From assembly GCA_023954045.1 (NCBI GenBank), contig JAMLIR010000001.1:372001-436000 (forward strand): a DNA stretch of 64,000 nt. Direction: 5' to 3'. How positions within the stretch are numbered: position 1 is the first letter of the stretch; every line of letters starts with the position of its first letter. The notes beneath the pieces were generated by a model. It saw only the letters and a program-made list of their open reading frames with translations, did not search any database and was not told where the DNA came from. This document shows, one piece after another, positions 60,452 to 64,000 of this stretch. A program made the position numbers and the translations under genes. Source of the stretch: Burkholderiaceae bacterium. GTDB taxonomy: Bacteria > Pseudomonadota > Gammaproteobacteria > Burkholderiales > Burkholderiaceae_E.

Positions 60452-61294
60452 TCAGCGCTTGATCCCCGGTCCCTTGTACGTCGACCCGTTCGCGTTCACC
60501 CCCATGTAGGTGAGCAACGCGGTCACGGTGTCGGACAGGTATCCGGGCTCGGGGAATCGCTGTTGCCGGAAGCAGTCGTTCATCCGCCATTGCAGCGTGT
60601 GCATCAGGCCCCCGGTCATCCGGTAGCCCGGCCAGCCGATGAAGCCCCTGTCCGCGGTCCCGGGCTTCGAGAAGTTGGGCAGGTTCTGGGTGCGGATGCG
60701 CTTTCCGTCCTCGCCGTGGCAGCTTGCGCAGGAGAAGTCCCAGGGCCCGGCGCGATGGTAGAAGATCGCCTCGCCGAGCTTGTACGTCTCGCGCTCCTGC
60801 GGGCTGGCCTGCGGCACCGCGATCTTCATCCCGCGCGACTGCCCGGCGACGTAGGTGACCAGCGACACCACGTCGGGCGTCTGCTTCGCGTTGCTGAACG
60901 GCTGCTTCGTCAGGTCCTCGAGCCTGAAGCCCTGCAGCGTGACCATGCAGTGCACGATGCGCCGCTCGATGTCCATCACCTGGCCGACGTCGGCGTAGTA
61001 GCGCGGCGCCTGCACGTAGGCGCCTTTGAGAACGCCCGGGCCGAGCCCGAGGTCGCACTGCTCGAGCGAGGCGTTCTTCGGCCCGCGCTTCGCCTTCCAC
61101 AGCGCCTCGCCCTTGGCCTCGAACAGCTCGGCGGTGTTGGCCTCCTCCATCATCGCGCGGAACTTGTCGAACTGTTCCGCGGTGATGTCGCGCTCCTCCT
61201 GGGCGAGCGCGGTCGCGCCGGTCAGCGCCAGCGCGCCCGCGAGCACGGCGCCGGCGATGCCCCTGCGCGGCTTCGACATCGGGTATGTCTTCAT
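60452..61294 (-). CDS. soxA: SoxA cytochrome c subunit (mono-haem form)
   Basis: 280 residues. Signal peptide ending TGATALAQ. One haem motif CASCH (189-193) and the active-site cysteine ligand C241 in MNDCFRQQRFP, which carries the persulfide. The first haem motif of diheme SoxA is absent; C80 and C116 remain at those regions and probably form a disulfide as in other mono-haem SoxA. It catalyses the first step of thiosulfate oxidation with SoxX. It lies 60 bases after the DsrE-like gene. Confidence 0.94.
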   Translation of the reverse strand: MKTYPMSKPRRGIAGAVLAGALALTGATALAQEERDITAEQFDKFRAMMEEANTAELFEAKGEALWKAKRGPKNASLEQCDLGLGPGVLKGAYVQAPRYYADVGQVMDIERRIVHCMVTLQGFRLEDLTKQPFSNAKQTPDVVSLVTYVAGQSRGMKIAVPQASPQERETYKLGEAIFYHRAGPWDFSCASCHGEDGKRIRTQNLPNFSKPGTADRGFIGWPGYRMTGGLMHTLQWRMNDCFRQQRFPEPGYLSDTVTALLTYMGVNANGSTYKGPGIKR

Positions 61295-61354
61295 CGCTGC
61301 CTGTCTCCTTCGTTGTCGTTGGTTCGTTCGGGGGCACCCGTGCGCGCCGGGGAC

Positions 61355-61801
61355 TCAGGGGCGCAGGTAGACGTAGTGCTCCTGCGCCTGCAGCCTCGCC
61401 ACCTCGGCGACGCCGGAAGGCACGATCTTCGCCTCCATGATGACCTTCTCTTTCGGGATGTCCCGGCCCACCAGCGTGTTGTTGCAGACGCGGAACTGCA
61501 CGCCCTTGCCCACCAGGTCCGCGACGGCCGACTCGAACTCCTGGCCCTTGTCGTTCTTCGCGCCTTCGAGCAGGAAGTCGATCCCCTTGCCGTGCGTGAC
61601 GACGACGATCTTCGTCGAGGGTTCGGCCCTCAGGTGGTTGCGGATGTTGCCGATCGCGCGCTGCGCCTGCGCCAGGCCCTCGTTCAGGTGATAGACGACC
61701 GAGATCGGCTCGGCGGCCGACGCGACGGCGGCACACCCCGCCAGCGCCGCAGCCGCGACGAGATTGCGAACGCGGGACCATGTGCGAACGATATCGAACA
61801 T
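61355..61801 (-). CDS. Periplasmic DsrE-family protein
   Basis: 148 residues. A signal peptide (~1-30, MFDIVRTWSRVRNLVAAAALAGCAAVASAA) and a DsrE/TusD fold: ISVVYHLNEGLAQAQRAIGNIRNHL, IVVVTHGKGIDFLL and VQFRVCNNTLVGR with the conserved C106, which carries persulfide sulfur in relatives. GAGGAGG precedes the ATG. It sits between soxZ and soxA. A role in carrying the sulfane sulfur that SoxCD would otherwise oxidise is a reasonable inference, as soxCD is absent here. Confidence 0.88.
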   Translation of the reverse strand: MFDIVRTWSRVRNLVAAAALAGCAAVASAAEPISVVYHLNEGLAQAQRAIGNIRNHLRAEPSTKIVVVTHGKGIDFLLEGAKNDKGQEFESAVADLVGKGVQFRVCNNTLVGRDIPKEKVIMEAKIVPSGVAEVARLQAQEHYVYLRP

Positions 61802-61822
61802 CGTTTCCTCCTCGTCGTGGTG

Positions 61823-61879
61823 GCGGGCGGGATGCCCGCGAGTGCCATTGCTCGGGCGGGCGCGGCCCGCGGCCGCGCC
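61823..61879 (-). repeat. Tandem hairpins between soxZ and dsrE-like gene
   Basis: GGCGCGGCC (61859-61867) and GGCCGCGCC (61871-61879) form a 9-bp stem with a 3-base loop. GCGGGC (61823-61828) and GCCCGC (61834-61839) form a second stem. They fill the 89-base gap after the soxZ stop. No T-run follows either, so a stabilising or attenuating role is more likely than full termination. Confidence 0.45.
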
Positions 61880-61890
61880 GGCGCGAGCGC

Positions 61891-62202
61891 TCAGCCTACG
61901 GTCGCCTCGTCGGTGCGCTTGTCGCCCTTGTTGTCGACCCAGGTCACGCCGATCTTGTCGCCGGCTTTCGCGCCCTTGACGCGAAACTGAAGGTAGGGGT
62001 TCTTCGAGATCGCCGGGCCCCAGTGGGCCTTGAGCACCGGCTTGCCGTTCAGCGTCGCGGTCACCTCGGTGATGTGCCAGGCGGGAATCACCTTGCCGGA
62101 GGCGTCCTTGCGCTGTCCGGTCTCCATCTCGTGCGCCATCAGCACGCGCACGTCGGCGCCGCCCTCCTTGGCGGTCGCTCGGATCTTCATCGGGTCTGCC
62201 AT
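61891..62202 (-). CDS. soxZ: SoxZ sulfur-carrier partner
   Basis: 103 residues, the usual length. Family sequence includes MKIRATAKEGGADVRVLMAHEMETG, IPAWHITEVTATLNGKPVL and GDKIGVTWVDNKGD. It is a small immunoglobulin-like protein without a signal of its own; it is exported bound to SoxY. It lies 45 bases after soxY. Confidence 0.95.
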   Translation of the reverse strand: MADPMKIRATAKEGGADVRVLMAHEMETGQRKDASGKVIPAWHITEVTATLNGKPVLKAHWGPAISKNPYLQFRVKGAKAGDKIGVTWVDNKGDKRTDEATVG

Positions 62203-62247
62203 GTCTCGTCTCCGGGTACGTGTCGTTGCCTGACGGGGGTTCGGGTC

Positions 62248-62718
62248 TCAGCCGCCGCAGCCGCCAAGCGTGACCTTCACTTCCTTCCTGGCCATGTAGA
62301 ACTTGCCGTCCGCCTTCACCAGCGCGACGACGTCGGAAGTCTGGCCCATCTTGATGCGCATGCTGACCTCGGGGTCGGCGCCCTCGAGGAGTTCGTAGGC
62401 ACCGGCGAGCGCGTTCGGGTTCTTCTCGACCAGCAGTGCCATCATCTGCGTCTTCGGCAGGCCGCTCTTGATGGAGACCGGCACCACCGCGCCGTTCTCG
62501 GCGATGTCGGGCGCGACGATCACCACGTCCTTCGAGTCGGCGGCGCCCTCGGCGCCGAGCGCCTTGAGCGTCGCGGCGACGCCGGCCGTCTTGAAGGCGC
62601 CCTGGTCGAACGCCTGCGCGGCGGCCGTGCCGGGCCGCAGCAGGCCGATCGAAACCAGCGCGCCGTACAGGCCTGCGCTGCCTGCGACCTGCAGCGTGGT
62701 GCGTCGTGAGCGGTCCAT
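62248..62718 (-). CDS. soxY: SoxY sulfur-carrier protein
   Basis: 156 residues. Tat-type signal (MDRSRRTTLQVAGSAGLYGALVSIGLL) and a mature domain ending in the swinging arm GGCGG with C154, to which thiosulfate is attached. ATG at 62718 has AAGGAGA upstream; an upstream in-frame ATG-like codon would place a large non-signal leader. It opens the sox cluster, with a large intergenic operator region above it. Confidence 0.95.
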   Translation of the reverse strand: MDRSRRTTLQVAGSAGLYGALVSIGLLRPGTAAAQAFDQGAFKTAGVAATLKALGAEGAADSKDVVIVAPDIAENGAVVPVSIKSGLPKTQMMALLVEKNPNALAGAYELLEGADPEVSMRIKMGQTSDVVALVKADGKFYMARKEVKVTLGGCGG

Positions 62719-63027
62719 ACTCGTGTCTCCTTCCTTTGCGGTGTTTCGTTCGCCTGGGCGAATCGCGGTCAGGCCAAAGATAACAAAATGATCCGGGCGC
62801 GCCATCCGGGTCCCCGTTAACGAAAACCCGGATACGGGCCATGAGCCATGAAGGCCCGAGGGACCTTCGCGCGGGTCTTCCCGCGGCCCTCCCCGGCACT
62901 TCTCGCCCCGCGCACCCCGGTGTGACGGTCGGCCGCCGCGATTTATTCCAGCGGCACGGGGTGCATCGAGCGCGGAACGCTGCTACCGTTCGTCCCACTG
63001 CCCACGCGCCGGCCCCCTGGGGCGCCG
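62719..63027. other. Gene-free divergent region upstream of soxY
   Basis: 309 bases between soxY and the divergent thioredoxin. It contains a 30-bp dyad (62804-62833), an additional ATCCGGG at 62791-62797, and an AT-rich run (AAAGATAACAAAATGATC, 62776-62793) that could hold the soxY -10 region. Nothing coding is convincing. Confidence 0.6.
62804..62833. promoter_or_regulatory. 30-bp dyad, candidate sox operator
   Basis: Arms ATCCGGGT (62804-62811) and ACCCGGAT (62826-62833) are exact reverse complements with a common centre at 62818.5 and a core palindrome CGTTAACG (62815-62822). A third half-site ATCCGGG is 13 bases away at 62791. It is 86 bases from the soxY start. A regulator such as an ArsR-type SoxR is the obvious candidate, but no regulator gene is in the window. 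Confidence 0.6.
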
Positions 63028-63567
63028 ATGAAGACCGCACGATCCATCGCCGCGACGCTTTCGAAGCGGATCCCGATCCGCGCTGCGCTGCTGTCGCTGT
63101 CGCTGCTCGCGCTGCTGTCCGCCGCCCCGATCGCCGTCGACGCCGCCGGGCGCGACGGGCTCGAGCACCCCGCCTCGCACGAGGCGCTGCTGCGCGAGAC
63201 CGCGCGCGACGGCACGGTGGTCGTCGCGCTGTTCTCGCTGCCTGGGTGCCCGTTCTGCGAGGCGATCCGCCGCGACCAGCTGCGCCACCTCGCCCGCGAG
63301 CAGTCGGCGCAGCGCGTGCGTGTCGTCGAATACGAGATCACCGATCGCAGGCCGTTCGCCGGGCCCGCCTCGGGCGCGCCGGCGCCGGCCTCGCCCGCCG
63401 CGCTCGCCGCTTCGCTCGACGTGCGCCTCGCACCGACCGTCGCGTTCATCGGCCCGGACGGCAAGGAGATCGCCGAGCGCCTGGTCGGCTATTCCTCGCC
63501 CGACTTCTACGGTGCCTACCTGGAGCAACGCATCGCGCAGGCGCGCGAGCGCCTCGGCGCGCGCTGA
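63028..63567 (+). CDS. Periplasmic thioredoxin-fold protein, CPFC type
   Basis: 179 residues. Signal or anchor segment (~18-40) followed by a thioredoxin-like domain with GCPFCEAIRRDQLRHL (C74, C77) and LAPTVAFIGPDGKEI (cis-Pro region). It resembles SoxW-type/DsbG-like thioredoxins associated with sulfur oxidation. It is divergent from soxY, so it may share the dyad region as a regulated promoter. ATG at 63028. Confidence 0.83.
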   Translation: MKTARSIAATLSKRIPIRAALLSLSLLALLSAAPIAVDAAGRDGLEHPASHEALLRETARDGTVVVALFSLPGCPFCEAIRRDQLRHLAREQSAQRVRVVEYEITDRRPFAGPASGAPAPASPAALAASLDVRLAPTVAFIGPDGKEIAERLVGYSSPDFYGAYLEQRIAQARERLGAR

Positions 63568-63629
63568 GCGCCTGCGCCGCCACGGTTGCCGGGGGGACGC
63601 GCGGCGGCACGGCGGCCGGCGCCGCGCGC

Positions 63630-64000
63630 TCAGTGGAAGTGGGTCGATTCGGGCTCGACGTCGCCCGGCATCTCGGCGTGGACGATCTCGCCCTTGCCGT
63701 TCGGATACAGCGGCACCCCGCAGTCCTCGCAGAACTCGGGCTCGTTCAGCTCGGGCCAGACGCGAACCTCGCCGACGCCGACCTCGCGCAGCACGTCGCG
63801 GATCTGCTCGACGGGCGATGGATCGTCCTCGTCGCCCTCGGCCCCGAGCAGCGGCCAGACGATCCCGTGCGCGACCTCGTCGCTGTCGCGGATGCTCATC
63901 CCGATCCGGTACTCGTCGGGCCGCTCGTGGCCGAACGCGGCGATCGTCGCCTTGATCTCTTCCGGCTCGATGTCCAGCGCGTGCGTCAGGAAGTGCACCG
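63630..64000 (-). CDS. Acidic protein, C-terminal part (possibly DUF2863)
   Basis: The frame is open to the right edge; the first visible possible start (GTG at 63998) could be internal, so I treat this as partial. About 122 residues are visible, very acidic, with WPLLGAEGDEDDPSPVEQI, FCEDCGVPLYPNGKGEIVHAEMP and the ending HFH. The CxxC pair could bind metal. The ending is similar to what I remember of DUF2863 proteins of Burkholderiales, but I cannot confirm this. It converges with the thioredoxin gene, 62 bases away. Confidence 0.6.
   Translation of the reverse strand, partial: VHFLTHALDIEPEEIKATIAAFGHERPDEYRIGMSIRDSDEVAHGIVWPLLGAEGDEDDPSPVEQIRDVLREVGVGEVRVWPELNEPEFCEDCGVPLYPNGKGEIVHAEMPGDVEPESTHFH

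Overview
The window is uniformly GC-rich, chromosome-like DNA with tightly packed genes, many ATGA/GTGA stop-start overlaps and family content typical of Betaproteobacteria, most likely Burkholderiales: two HAAT (Liv-type) ABC transporters, TRAP transporter, DUF1127, DUF808, DUF2868/DUF3482, a glycogen block and a sox cluster. This placement is inferred from gene content; no rRNA or marker gene is present. I saw no tRNA, rRNA, CRISPR array, insertion sequence, integrase or attachment site.

Layout. 1-3298: end of a LysR regulator, then a minus-strand unit of IclR regulator, PYROXD2/phytoene-dehydrogenase-like FAD enzyme and CoxG-like protein. 3483-13713: a plus-strand run starting with a thioesterase and a second IclR regulator preceded by a well centred dyad. 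It continues through enoyl-CoA hydratase, the two subunits of a B12-dependent acyl-CoA mutase, a class III CoA-transferase, the MeaB-type mutase chaperone, a complete DctPQM TRAP transporter and an MFS carrier. Most junctions overlap by 4 bp, so import, CoA activation, carbon-skeleton rearrangement and hydration look like one pathway. The mutase keeps the Tyr/Arg pair of methylmalonyl-CoA mutase but differs at several neighbouring substrate positions, so its substrate is open. This is the best candidate here for an undescribed pathway.

13710-24494: LysE exporter with divergent AraC/GlxA regulator, outer-membrane barrel, ABC1/UbiB kinase, orphan Prim-Pol protein, PatZ-type CoA ligase-like/acetyltransferase, membrane-anchored Mrr-like protein, DUF808 protein, mono-haem cytochrome c, DUF1127 protein and a secreted methyltransferase-like protein. 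24521-31661: LEA-type lipoprotein, DUF2934 protein, glgC-glgP-glgA and a TSUP permease. 31701-36685: minus-strand HAAT operon with a fused permease-ATPase and a 13-bp intercistronic hairpin behind the binding-protein gene. 36908-46333: ScfR-like XRE regulator, receiver-only response regulator, small membrane protein, SLC5 symporter fused to a histidine kinase (CrbS-like), WYL regulator, DUF2868/DUF3482 pair and chorismate mutase. 46528-54510: MliC-like protein with a strong terminator, then a TetR-led HAAT operon ending in an acyl-CoA ligase.

54549-63567: phospholipase A and a minus-strand sulfur-oxidation cluster, soxY-soxZ-dsrE-soxA-soxX, terminator, soxB-tlpA-glcG/hbpS-like-MBL hydrolase, without soxCD. 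A 30-bp dyad sits in the 309-base sox upstream region, the only gene-free stretch over 300 bases. A divergent thioredoxin lies beyond it, and the window ends in the C-terminal part of an acidic protein.
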